Source of the DNA: Caldisericia bacterium
GTDB taxonomy: Bacteria; Caldisericota; Caldisericia; JAAYUI01
Reading direction: 5' to 3'
DNA length: 45,221 bases
Assembly: GCA_017992555.1 (NCBI GenBank)
Contig: JAGOOK010000011.1
Span: forward strand, 1 to 45,221
The first letter of the stretch is position 1; every line of letters starts with the position of its first letter. Below, piece by piece: positions 1 to 8,052 of the stretch. Under the pieces are notes generated by a model that was not told where the DNA came from, made no database searches, and saw nothing but the letters and a program-made list of their open reading frames with translations. Both the position numbers and the translations under genes were made by a program.

Positions 1-2
1 CA

Positions 3-260
3 GACACCATTAGGGAACACCGAAGGGGCATCGCAAAAACCTATGAGGAACTCCTCGGAACTAGCAAATTTGACCCTACAAACCCAAAGCATGCCACATA
101 CGCCCAAGCAATCAACCTTGAAAACTACCTCTATGTTGGAATGCTCTCCCTTGGCGTTTCACTCTCGATGATTGGCATCGGACTCTTCATGGTAATGATG
201 GCCATTGCAATGCTTTTGACAGGGCTTGCGCTTTTGCCGGAAAAAGCCAAGGTAGCCTAA
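3..260 (+). CDS. C-terminal end of a membrane protein (5' truncated)
   Basis: An open frame enters from the left edge and ends at TAA 258-260, giving 85 residues. The first half is polar and tyrosine-containing (it includes AKTYEELLGTSKFDPTNP). The second half contains one long hydrophobic stretch, from about residue 45 to 75, rich in Gly, Met, Leu and Ile, which should cross the membrane, followed by a short tail EKAKVA. A perfect terminator follows 13 bases later, so this is the last gene of its transcript. The missing N-terminus prevents a family assignment. Confidence 0.7.
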   Translation, partial: DTIREHRRGIAKTYEELLGTSKFDPTNPKHATYAQAINLENYLYVGMLSLGVSLSMIGIGLFMVMMAIAMLLTGLALLPEKAKVA

Positions 261-272
261 AAACCTCTTTCT

Positions 273-316
273 AACTCGTCTGGCTAGTGTTTCGTCGGTC
301 AGACGAGTTTTTCTTA
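273..316 (+). terminator. Rho-independent terminator
   Basis: A perfect 10-bp stem (AACTCGTCTG at 273-282 pairing with CAGACGAGTT at 300-309) is followed by a T-rich tract (TTTTTCTT). It lies just after the stop of the truncated membrane protein gene and should end that transcript. Confidence 0.85.
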
Positions 317-491
317 TTTGTGACGCAATGACCCGAAGGCCGGCAACCCGGCCGATTTCCCAAGGGCCCGCGGCCCGCAGGGCGATGTTGTCAGGATAAA
401 CAATTTTGTGAGGCTGGTGCGAGGTGGGGACAAGAAAACCGTTTAAGTTTAAATAACATCGGCTCCCTCTTTTTGAATTCTGGTGCATTGT
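317..491. other. Non-coding stretch with a GC-rich palindromic core
   Basis: No gene is supported here. The part from about 331 to 385 is much richer in G+C than its surroundings. It contains a perfect 6-bp hairpin (GGCCGG 338-343, loop CAAC, CCGGCC 348-353) and a run of short GGGCCC/GCGGCCCGC elements at 363-382. A reading frame crosses it on the minus strand, but it has no recognisable domain and runs through the terminator and into the start of the next gene, so it is not called. Confidence 0.4.
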
Positions 492-519
492 TTGCATGCA
501 GATGCTCTTCGGGTATAAT
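492..519 (+). promoter_or_regulatory. Promoter of the 528 gene, leaderless type
   Basis: TTGCAT at 492-497, a 16-nt spacer and a perfect TATAAT at 514-519. The ATG of the next gene begins 8 nt after the -10 box, so the predicted transcription start falls on or within about two bases of the start codon. No Shine-Dalgarno sequence lies between. Confidence 0.6.
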
Positions 520-527
520 GGCAACCT

Positions 528-2261
528 ATGGGAAGGGCAGAAAAAATCGCAAGCTGGACAAAAGAAAACAGGTTTTTTGTTGTTGCCGGTGTTTTGATCG
601 TACTTTGTGTGATAATTGTTATCCCAATCTTTGCCCAATCATTGAATCGATCTGATGGCGATTATTCCACACCTGCGCTTTACCTGTTTTCCACGATAGC
701 CCAGACAATGGGTGCAATCCTGGGGATTGTTTGCGCGGCATTCTTTGCCATTTTCGCAAATATGCGCGCATCAAAAGATGATCCAACGCTTGAGGTATCA
801 AAAAGATTGCTGGTGAGGGACCAAAGTTTCTTGTCTGCTTTGGGTTTTGGCTTGATTACGATTCTGGTTGCCGTTGTTTCACTCATTATTTTATATTTTT
901 CTTCGAACAGCCAAAACCTTTCGGGATTTTTTCTAACAAACGTAGCTTTGATCAATTTTACGCTTGGTCTTTTGTCAATAGCATTTTTGCTGGATTTTGT
1001 AATCAATAAAATTCGTCTTTATATGCACCCAGTTCATCTATTTGATTATTTGTATGAAAAACACAAGGACACTAGAGATATTAATAAAGCAATTGATATT
1101 GCAGAACTTGGATTGTTGTTGGTCGGAATGGCTATAGACAATAAAAATGCTGAAAATAGCTTGATTTATATAAGTAGTGTTATAAATTTAAATATGGATA
1201 ATCATAAAGCTTTTTTAGATAGTGATACTTATGAACATTTGAAAAATAAAATCGAAGAAGATATTTGTCACCTCCAAAATGAAGATCAGGCTTATTATTG
1301 GAGTAATATGATAAAACCAATCACATTGTTTATTCGTAATAACATTATAACATCCTTTATCAATAATAAAGATATCGCTTGTATTTATCTTGATTATGTA
1401 ATAAATATTGGAAAATTCGATTTTATTCTGAAAAAAGCATACATCCATGATAAATATTATTGTTATTATGATAAAATTGTTGAAAATTTAGATGATTTCT
1501 TATGTGAACCTATTAAAGAATTTCCTGAATACAATTCATTAAATAATCTAGATAAGCAAACCTTAATAAATATAATAGATAGAATTTCTGATTATAACTA
1601 TAAGTTTTTATATGATTTATTACATAAATATTATTATCTGTATAATTATACATCTATGATGTGCAATATTAAATTCCCCAATTTAAGAACTGAAGATATA
1701 GAATTTGATAACCCAGTTGCAATAAAATTCAAGCTCCTATTCACTAATTCATTTTATACCTTAATGCTACTCCACTCATTGTTTAGAGTCGAATCGGAAA
1801 TTTATCAAAAAGTATATGTTTATTTTAAAAGGATTACAGATATTATAAATGAACATTTTAGAGAAATAAATAATAATAATTCATTAAAAAGTGTATGCGA
1901 TACAATCTTATATAATATTATATACAGTTACAAAATGGAGACAAGATTTGATTACTCTTATATGCTTCTATTATTACTAAATATATGTGAAACTTTACCC
2001 CCTGGGCTGATTCAAATGTACGAATATGAAGATATTGCTAATAAATTTGATATTACTTTTGCTTATTTTCTTTTTGTGAAAATTGACAAAGAAAATAATG
2101 ATAAAAGCTTCTCATTTTTCATGGATAAACGTCTGAGTGAATTTCTTGGTGGGAGCATGAGTCCTAACATTTATGAAAAGATAAGAGAGAAATACGAGAA
2201 GAACAAACCATTTATAGATCAATATGTTTCTAATATGTACCTGAAGAATATGTTCTATTAG
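528..2261 (+). CDS. AT-rich membrane protein of unknown function, 577 aa
   Basis: The protein begins with four predicted membrane helices, at about residues 17-38, 50-77, 103-127 and 133-158. The remaining 420 residues are soluble, rich in Tyr, Asn, Ile, Lys and Asp, and look largely helical. I do not recognise a family. Composition is uneven: the part coding for the membrane domain resembles neighbouring genes, whereas from about base 1020 the gene becomes extremely AT-rich. That suggests a fusion or transfer of the soluble part. The start ATG 528 has no Shine-Dalgarno sequence but sits 8 nt after a TATAAT box, implying a leaderless message. The gene stops five bases before the 86-bp copy of the EamA gene. 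A membrane-anchored sensor or effector is possible, but nothing in the sequence proves it. Confidence 0.75.
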   Translation: MGRAEKIASWTKENRFFVVAGVLIVLCVIIVIPIFAQSLNRSDGDYSTPALYLFSTIAQTMGAILGIVCAAFFAIFANMRASKDDPTLEVSKRLLVRDQSFLSALGFGLITILVAVVSLIILYFSSNSQNLSGFFLTNVALINFTLGLLSIAFLLDFVINKIRLYMHPVHLFDYLYEKHKDTRDINKAIDIAELGLLLVGMAIDNKNAENSLIYISSVINLNMDNHKAFLDSDTYEHLKNKIEEDICHLQNEDQAYYWSNMIKPITLFIRNNIITSFINNKDIACIYLDYVINIGKFDFILKKAYIHDKYYCYYDKIVENLDDFLCEPIKEFPEYNSLNNLDKQTLINIIDRISDYNYKFLYDLLHKYYYLYNYTSMMCNIKFPNLRTEDIEFDNPVAIKFKLLFTNSFYTLMLLHSLFRVESEIYQKVYVYFKRITDIINEHFREINNNNSLKSVCDTILYNIIYSYKMETRFDYSYMLLLLLNICETLPPGLIQMYEYEDIANKFDITFAYFLFVKIDKENNDKSFSFFMDKRLSEFLGGSMSPNIYEKIREKYEKNKPFIDQYVSNMYLKNMFY

Positions 2262-2266
2262 AAACT

Positions 2267-2352
2267 CCCGTTACCACCACCCCGGCAAAAATCAGCAGTC
2301 CGCCAACAAGCACGTTCAGACCTATCGGGTCGCCAAGGAATGCCCAGGCGAT
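2267..2352 (-). pseudogene. Fragment of EamA permease gene (duplicate 3' part)
   Basis: These 86 bases match 14464-14549, inside the intact EamA gene, with about five differences and in the same orientation. Read on the minus strand they encode the last membrane helix (IAWAFLGDPIGLNVL... then LLIFAGVVVTG), corresponding to residues 260-288 of the intact protein. Beyond the repeat the frame continues into unrelated sequence (VSNRTYSSGTY, then stop, inside the end of the 577-aa gene). There is no 5' part, so it is a dead remnant or one arm of a recombination event. Confidence 0.85.
2267..2352 (+). repeat. 86-bp direct repeat, left copy
   Basis: It is about 94% identical to 14464-14549, in direct orientation and 12,197 bp away. 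The left borders of both copies adjoin unrelated AT-rich sequence; the right border is where the left copy ends and the right copy continues into the intact EamA gene. The pair encloses five exported-protein genes. Confidence 0.85.
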
Positions 2353-2462
2353 AGGTTAATTTTCGTCTTCTTTGGCCACTCTTCAGATTTTATTAGTTTA
2401 TTGAAGATTTGCAGATATTGGATTGGGGGAGATGAAGCAATTTACTGCGTTTATGTTGTAAC

Positions 2463-2540
2463 CTATCTCCCCCACACAGTCACAACAATGGCCTTCTGCT
2501 GGTCAAGAGCAACAGGAGTACCATCAAAAAGAGGTCTGGG
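2463..2540 (+). repeat. 3'-end gene repeat, copy 1
   Basis: The last roughly 75 bases of the 823-aa gene match the last roughly 75 bases of the 904-aa gene (4935-5012) with only about six differences. They encode 24 identical residues. Upstream of this the two genes have diverged strongly, so the terminal segment is either under strong constraint or was recently homogenised. Confidence 0.8.
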
Positions 2541-4934
2541 GATTCCATCATATTCGGATAGTGTAGACTTCTCTATGTCAAGTAGTCCGTTTGATTCGAT
2601 GATGAGCGCAAAGCAGTCATCCCCTTCTTTTTGGTCCTCATACAGGATTGCTGTTTCGGGTTGTGGCCCTGGAAAACTGAATTCTTTTGATTCTCCAGGT
2701 TCAAGTGAAATATCAATCTGATTTCCATTTGCGGCCGCCAGGAGTGGCGGTGAGCCATTTTTGCCCCATCCTGTCAGGTAACCTTTGCCGGAAAATGTTT
2801 TGTCGGAGGTGTTGGAGATCAGGAAAGAAGAGCTGCCCGTCCTTTTTATGGAAAAAGTGGAGCATGGCAAAATCTGGCAATAAACTCCATCTCCAAGTTT
2901 TTTGGGGCTTGTATCCTTAAGTGAAAAAATGTTGCTGGTCTTTTTTTTAAAAGGGCCAAAATATCTTTGAAGATATTTCCCGTCAGGGCTGAAAATCCCT
3001 GTGTCAGTAATTACAACATCACCATAAGAGTAGATTCTTGAAAATTCTTTTTCAAAATACTGGATTTTTGTGTCTTCCCTGGTCTTAAGGTTACGCTTGT
3101 AAAGCCAGTATTTATTGTTGACATCATATTTGGCAAATGTCAGAAACTCGTCCTCAAGTTCAATAAAGGTACCATCCATGTTGTATCTTACCCCGTAGTT
3201 CTCAACTACATGGATTTTTTTCTCGTTTCGCAGAATCAGGTATTCAGAGCCAGGCTCAATGTATGCCTCTCCTTTATATGCAATCTTTTGCACCATCCTT
3301 CCGCTTACAGCATCCAACCATGCCACTTCTATATTACCACTCCTTTTTGCAATAAATACTGATTTCCCGCATGCGTATATTTCTAGGGAATCCTTGTAAT
3401 CTTTGCTAAAATCATTGTCATATCTCCAGAGTTCGTGCCCAGTCATGCTGTTTAGGCACACAAAAGTTTTGTCGCCAAGAAAATATGACGTATTACCATA
3501 CATGAAAGTTTTTTTGGGGTGGAATTCCAGTGACGCGACATTCTCCTGCCCCTGCTCGAGCTTCTCCATGTCAAAATATGAGAACGAAATTTGACCATCT
3601 TTTGGTAATGTGCCTATCAGCATCTTGTTTTTATCATAAAAATTGTAATTTTCACACTTTGTTATTTGTGTCGACCAGGTCACATCCATTTTTGGTCCAA
3701 ATTCCTCAAGGATCGCCTTCTCCGGGTTGTTGATATCGGGTATCACTGCCCAAATGTTGTTATCGTATACAAACGAAAAGAACTTCTTTTTGTCAGGACA
3801 GCTTGCACTTTTTATGATCTTTCTTGTGTTTGTGTCAAACAACATAAGGCCTTCATCTGGCCAGACAAAGAGCCTGTTGCCTTCCAGATCAAAATTCTTT
3901 ATGCCATACCAATCTTCTTCGTCTAGTCTGTATAATACTTCACCAGTATCTGGATCAAAAAGACAATAATTGTATCTGCCTCTCCCATTGTACTCGCATG
4001 TTGCATAGTCTCCGTTGAATTTTAGAATATGACATGTTGTCATGATGGATATTACCTCTTTTGGCAGAACAATGTTGCAAGAGGAAACATATTCTCCATC
4101 AATAGTAATTTTTGTGGTCCTGAAATCATGGCTTAGTGGGGATGGAGAGATGATATAGTAATAGTCGCCGTCCCCGAATATCTGACTATAGGTAACTATC
4201 TTGTCAGTGTTTGAATAATTAAAGAACCTGCTTACATCGGCAATAACTTTGCCAGTTGCCAGAGAAAAAATTACCCTGCCATCGATAAGCCTGTCGTTGT
4301 TTATATCAAAATAGTGACCAGCGTAGAAATCAAAGCTTTGCCCTGTGGTGATATTATACAGATAATTAGCCTTGTACCCTGGCCCCTCCAGGATTATTTC
4401 AATCCAACTTTTTGCAATCCAGATTGCATCTACATAATAGTATTGCTTGTCAAGCTCCAGCTTGCCCAGACTCTGGATTGTGCCTTTTTGCAGCTTGTAG
4501 AAATAAATGGTTTTGGTTTTTATGTTTTCTATTGCATATACGCCATCACCCAGTGAAATCACCTTCTTTTCTAAATCCACGTTCCTTTTGTAAGGGCTAT
4601 CGCCAAGAAAATATTGTGTTTCACCATTGAGCTGAAAGAGATCAATATGCCGATATTCTTGTTCTGATAGGCTATATTCGGTGTTTTGATAATAGAAGTC
4701 CAGAGAAATTCTTAATTCTCCTTCCTTGTCGTACCCTCCACCAAGGGGGTTCCTGTTGGAAGTGAAGTTGATGTCTTTGTCAAAATATTTCCATCTCTCA
4801 TGGCCGTTTTTTGAAATATGGACAGATAGGTCGCATGGAAGGACCGGCTTGGTATTCTCCACAGAGTTCGCTTTGTATGTTTGGTTGCTAGCAACACACG
4901 CCAGGCATGACAGTATTGCAAAAAATTTCTTCAT
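2463..4934 (-). CDS. Exported beta-propeller-like protein, 823 aa
   Basis: The N-terminus (MKKFFAILSCLACVAS) is a typical signal peptide. The body, about residues 30-690, is a series of beta-rich blades with repeated phrases such as 'G..Y.I.N..T...YFY' and 'LNSMTGHELWRYDND', the latter a PQQ-like blade. From about residue 700 comes an Ig-like module ending in a tail (PRPLFDGTPVALDQQ through VWGR) that is identical to the tail of the upstream gene product. The start codon directly abuts the upstream stop (TAGATG). Its ribosome-binding site GGGGGAGG lies inside the last codons of that gene, so the two are translationally coupled. Probably a surface or periplasmic binding or scaffold protein; the ligand is unknown. 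Confidence 0.85.
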   Translation of the reverse strand: MKKFFAILSCLACVASNQTYKANSVENTKPVLPCDLSVHISKNGHERWKYFDKDINFTSNRNPLGGGYDKEGELRISLDFYYQNTEYSLSEQEYRHIDLFQLNGETQYFLGDSPYKRNVDLEKKVISLGDGVYAIENIKTKTIYFYKLQKGTIQSLGKLELDKQYYYVDAIWIAKSWIEIILEGPGYKANYLYNITTGQSFDFYAGHYFDINNDRLIDGRVIFSLATGKVIADVSRFFNYSNTDKIVTYSQIFGDGDYYYIISPSPLSHDFRTTKITIDGEYVSSCNIVLPKEVISIMTTCHILKFNGDYATCEYNGRGRYNYCLFDPDTGEVLYRLDEEDWYGIKNFDLEGNRLFVWPDEGLMLFDTNTRKIIKSASCPDKKKFFSFVYDNNIWAVIPDINNPEKAILEEFGPKMDVTWSTQITKCENYNFYDKNKMLIGTLPKDGQISFSYFDMEKLEQGQENVASLEFHPKKTFMYGNTSYFLGDKTFVCLNSMTGHELWRYDNDFSKDYKDSLEIYACGKSVFIAKRSGNIEVAWLDAVSGRMVQKIAYKGEAYIEPGSEYLILRNEKKIHVVENYGVRYNMDGTFIELEDEFLTFAKYDVNNKYWLYKRNLKTREDTKIQYFEKEFSRIYSYGDVVITDTGIFSPDGKYLQRYFGPFKKKTSNIFSLKDTSPKKLGDGVYCQILPCSTFSIKRTGSSSFLISNTSDKTFSGKGYLTGWGKNGSPPLLAAANGNQIDISLEPGESKEFSFPGPQPETAILYEDQKEGDDCFALIIESNGLLDIEKSTLSEYDGIPRPLFDGTPVALDQQKAIVVTVWGR

Positions 4935-5012
4935 CTACCTCCCCCACACAGTCACAACAATGGCCTTTTGCTGATCAAGAGCAACAGGAGTCCCATCAAA
5001 AAGAGGCCTTGG
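4935..5012 (+). repeat. 3'-end gene repeat, copy 2
   Basis: Partner of 2463-2540. On the minus strand this copy also supplies the ribosome-binding site (GGGGGAGG) of the 823-aa gene, which starts immediately after its stop codon. Confidence 0.8.
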
Positions 5013-7649
5013 GTCTTTATCATACTCAGACAAAACAGACTTCTCCCTATCCATCAGCCCATTAGACTCCACAACAAGAGCAAAATACTTCCCTTCACCC
5101 TTCTGATTATGCTCCATCAAAGGTGGTTCAGGAAGCTTAAAGCTAATCTCCTGTGACATCCCAGGAAGCAGAGGCCCTAACTTATGCCTTGGTTCATTTA
5201 GCTTCGCAAACACAGGTGCCTTTCCATCATCCCCCCAAGAAACCAGATACGCCTCTCCCTTTAGCACAAGGTCTCTTTCATCCTCCCTTGTATTCCTGAA
5301 CTCAAAGCTAACCTCATCCACCTCACCTGCTCCACCCTTGCCATCACCTCCACCCTTCCCGGTCCTTTTGACCGAGAATGACGGGCATGGGGAGAGCTTA
5401 CCGATTAAACCGCTTGGGATTTCGGCGATAGTGGAAGGAACGTATGCGGTTGCAGAAGGCTGGATATATTTTTCAGTGATACCAAGGATTGGGTAAAAAG
5501 CTTGCCCATGCCTTGGGAGAGCAAGCCAGGACCCAAGGCCGCTCTGGACAAGATCTCCTCCAAGCGTGCAAAGTTTGCCACCAAAAAGATGGTAATCATC
5601 AAATTTTGCTTGTCGCTGATACACTCCTTCAGGGAAGAGCATGTATTTTCTATTTTTTGTTTTCACATCAAACAATAGTAATCTGTTGTCATCCTCCCCG
5701 CTGTAATTATGGCAATAAAGGTACAACAAGCCGTTCTCGAAGGCAATAAAACTGCTGTCCTTGATAACATCTGGTTGTGACCCATTAAAGTAATTGACAT
5801 AAGTGTCAGAAGAATTGTTCAATACAATCATGCTGGAATCAAAGCAATCTACTTTTATTCTTAGTCTGTTTGCTTTTTCTTGTGCACTCACATGAGCCTC
5901 GTAAAGACGTGTCATTTTTTGTACATCGATACAGGTGATGTAGGCCAGCAAACCTTTTTGTGTTCCATAGCGGACAATTGTCAAAACGTTGTTTTCCAGG
6001 AGCAGTTCCGTTCTTGTTGTTTCCCAGCCGGCAGTTTTTATGCCCTCTATGCTTGCTAACAATTTCCCGTCATTCAAATCAAAACATTCTATGCTGCTAA
6101 ATCCTTTGCAAACATATATTTTCCCATCATAAACCTTGAATTGCCCAGTATTTTCCATAAAAGATTCTGTATTGATAGTCAATTCTTTATAGTAATCGCC
6201 TTTGGACCCTATTTTATAGCTTCTCTTTTTTATTTCTGTGTCAAATATCCCTTTTTCGTTCTTTTTTGAGACAAGACTAATTCCCACTATGTCACCATTA
6301 TCAATTACATACTGATCCATTGTGCCCACAATTGTGTTGGTGAATGTCTCCGGCGAGTAATTGCCATCCAATTTGTAGAAACATGATTGTCCATCGTCTG
6401 TCCTGTAGCCAAAGAATATTTTGCCCCCAGCATCCAGAAATATTGACTCTTTTGGGAAATGTATCTCTTTCACAAGCTTGATAGGGTCTGTGCTCCATAT
6501 TTTTATCAGATTCGAGATTGTTGCCACACGAGTTGGATCTGAAACTGCAACTGCATAGTTGTTTACGGTGAAAACATTCTCGCCAACTTGGAATTCGTGT
6601 TTTATTTCAAGCGTATCAATGTCGCGTATTGAATAGCGCAATATGTGGGATTCCTCCGTTCTGCCAATTATCAGAAGGTTTTTCACAAAAGTGTCATTGA
6701 TTGTCACTGGAACCTTGAAATCAAACTCTTTTCTAAACAGCAGTTTGCCATCAAAAGAAACTCTTGTAAGGGATGGTTTTGGGTTTTTTACCTGGGTTGG
6801 ATACACCGGGTTGAATATATAGTCGACATAGCCGTCCTTTATCTTGGTTATGTTTGCTTTGATTCCAAGCCTGGAAAGATTGGCTGTGACCTTCCTCTCC
6901 TTGATGCTGTAAATTTCTTGTGTTGAGGCCATATATTCGTCATTAAATGCGACAGGAGGGCCATATAAGGGGGAATATATCACCTTCATGGTTTTGACGT
7001 CTACAAGCCCTGATAGCTTGCCAACTTCACCCCAAAAGATGTCTTTTGAAATACTGGTTATGGAACTAGTTGCAGGTGTTTTCAAACTTGAGACTGTATT
7101 GCCAGTGTCCATGTCAATGAAGCCAAGATTGATCTGGCCATCACTCAATGGTTCTTGCTGGATGGCATATCCCAATTTTGGGCTATAGCCACACCATTCT
7201 CCAATCAGGAACGATTTGTCTTGTAGCTTTATTATCTGTGGATTGCCAGAAAAGAATGTGTCCCAGGAAAAATCTCTGTGCAATACATTGTAAGGGTATG
7301 GGATACTTGATGGTTTTTTGACTGGCAAATTGATGATTTGTGTCTGCCCATAATATGGATCGTAATATTCCATCATTGCCTGATTCAGTGTTTCTTTTAT
7401 ATTTGTAACTTCACAAAGCTGGCAGTCCATCACCAGGCCGGATGGATATTTGTCCTTACCAATGATAGAAAAGTTGCCACCAAGAGCATTGCAGTCTGAT
7501 GGCAAGAATGGCGGCAGGATTTTTTGGTTTGGTTCATCCAGGTAGCCAGCCGTTGCATTTTGGCTACCAAACGAGAATGGCGCAAGAAATATCACCAGTG
7601 CAAGCAGTATTGATGTTGTTTTTGGTGAAAAAAGGACCAATTTACGCAT
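4935..7649 (-). CDS. Exported beta-propeller-like protein, 904 aa
   Basis: Residues 1-35 are a signal peptide (MRKLVLFSP... ILLALVIFLAPFSFG). The body, about residues 40-745, is beta-rich with propeller-like repeats, for example 'YDGKIYVCKGFSSIECFDL' and 'DLNDGKLLASI'. The C-terminal 150 residues form a module shared with the next gene: a 'SFSVKRTG' entry, a glycine-rich insert here (GKGGGDGKGGAG), a beta-sandwich with 'KGEAYLVSWGDDGKAPVF' and 'LLPGMSQEISF', then the invariant tail ending VWGR. A good Shine-Dalgarno (GGAGAGGGG) precedes the ATG. First gene of a two-gene unit with the 823-aa gene, from which it arose or which arose from it by duplication. Function unknown. Confidence 0.85.
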   Translation of the reverse strand: MRKLVLFSPKTTSILLALVIFLAPFSFGSQNATAGYLDEPNQKILPPFLPSDCNALGGNFSIIGKDKYPSGLVMDCQLCEVTNIKETLNQAMMEYYDPYYGQTQIINLPVKKPSSIPYPYNVLHRDFSWDTFFSGNPQIIKLQDKSFLIGEWCGYSPKLGYAIQQEPLSDGQINLGFIDMDTGNTVSSLKTPATSSITSISKDIFWGEVGKLSGLVDVKTMKVIYSPLYGPPVAFNDEYMASTQEIYSIKERKVTANLSRLGIKANITKIKDGYVDYIFNPVYPTQVKNPKPSLTRVSFDGKLLFRKEFDFKVPVTINDTFVKNLLIIGRTEESHILRYSIRDIDTLEIKHEFQVGENVFTVNNYAVAVSDPTRVATISNLIKIWSTDPIKLVKEIHFPKESIFLDAGGKIFFGYRTDDGQSCFYKLDGNYSPETFTNTIVGTMDQYVIDNGDIVGISLVSKKNEKGIFDTEIKKRSYKIGSKGDYYKELTINTESFMENTGQFKVYDGKIYVCKGFSSIECFDLNDGKLLASIEGIKTAGWETTRTELLLENNVLTIVRYGTQKGLLAYITCIDVQKMTRLYEAHVSAQEKANRLRIKVDCFDSSMIVLNNSSDTYVNYFNGSQPDVIKDSSFIAFENGLLYLYCHNYSGEDDNRLLLFDVKTKNRKYMLFPEGVYQRQAKFDDYHLFGGKLCTLGGDLVQSGLGSWLALPRHGQAFYPILGITEKYIQPSATAYVPSTIAEIPSGLIGKLSPCPSFSVKRTGKGGGDGKGGAGEVDEVSFEFRNTREDERDLVLKGEAYLVSWGDDGKAPVFAKLNEPRHKLGPLLPGMSQEISFKLPEPPLMEHNQKGEGKYFALVVESNGLMDREKSVLSEYDKDPRPLFDGTPVALDQQKAIVVTVWGR

Positions 7650-7855
7650 TTCCCCTCTCCATTTTCAAAATGACCAAAAGCCTGTTTGCCTTTGGCACAA
7701 CTCATACCATTGTGATTTTTGCTTCCTATCACTAATACCCTTCGGGCTTTTTTCTGGTTTAAGTAGAGACAATCTCTAGCAATTATATCGGACAATTAAT
7801 GATTATTATTCATCGCATTCTTCCGGGAATATTTTAGTAGCCCACTCCTTTTATG

Positions 7856-7894
7856 AAATGTGAATTTATAAAATAATAAGCTAAATTCACATTT
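7856..7894. promoter_or_regulatory. Perfect 13-bp inverted repeat, possible operator
   Basis: AAATGTGAATTTA (7856-7868) and TAAATTCACATTT (7882-7894) are perfect reverse complements separated by 13 AT-rich bases. Neither side has a T-tract suggesting a terminator. The location between two divergent genes and the TGTGA...TCACA half-sites favour a regulator-binding site, though the spacing is much wider than a CRP or FNR site, so the regulator is unknown. A cruciform or RNA hairpin is an alternative. Confidence 0.45.
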
Positions 7895-7967
7895 AGTTCA
7901 TTATTGATTTACTTTAGTCGTTTATTTTTTTTCTTAATATGTTAATTTTGCTGTGGCATAATAAAAA

Positions 7968-7995
7968 TGAAAACCATAATCCGAAGAAGTATAAT
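7968..7995 (+). promoter_or_regulatory. Possible promoter of the 8053 gene
   Basis: A perfect TATAAT at 7990-7995 with only a weak -35 (TGAAAA at 7968-7973, spacer 16). It would give a leader of about 50 nt carrying the GGGAGGAG ribosome-binding site. Confidence 0.3.
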
Positions 7996-8052
7996 TTTAT
8001 GGGCATTATTTTTTTGTGGGGACATTGATGAATGGATGGGAGGAGAAAAATT

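Larger units (their letters stand above)
7650..8052. other. Divergent intergenic region
   Basis: These 403 bases separate two divergently transcribed exported-protein genes. They are AT-rich and contain no supported gene. The notable content is a perfect inverted repeat at 7856-7894 and a TATAAT-type -10 element at 7990-7995 facing right. I see no convincing promoter for the leftward 904-aa gene. Confidence 0.5.

Noticed and set aside
159-638. Minus-strand reading frame of 159 codons at the left end
   Set aside because: It runs through a perfect terminator, a GC-rich palindromic patch and into the start of the 577-aa gene on the other strand. It has no ribosome-binding site or domain, and its composition is typical of non-coding antisense.
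7736-7755. CCCTTCGGG followed by TTTTTT as a terminator
   Set aside because: Only three to four base pairs of stem, and no gene upstream on the plus strand that would use it.
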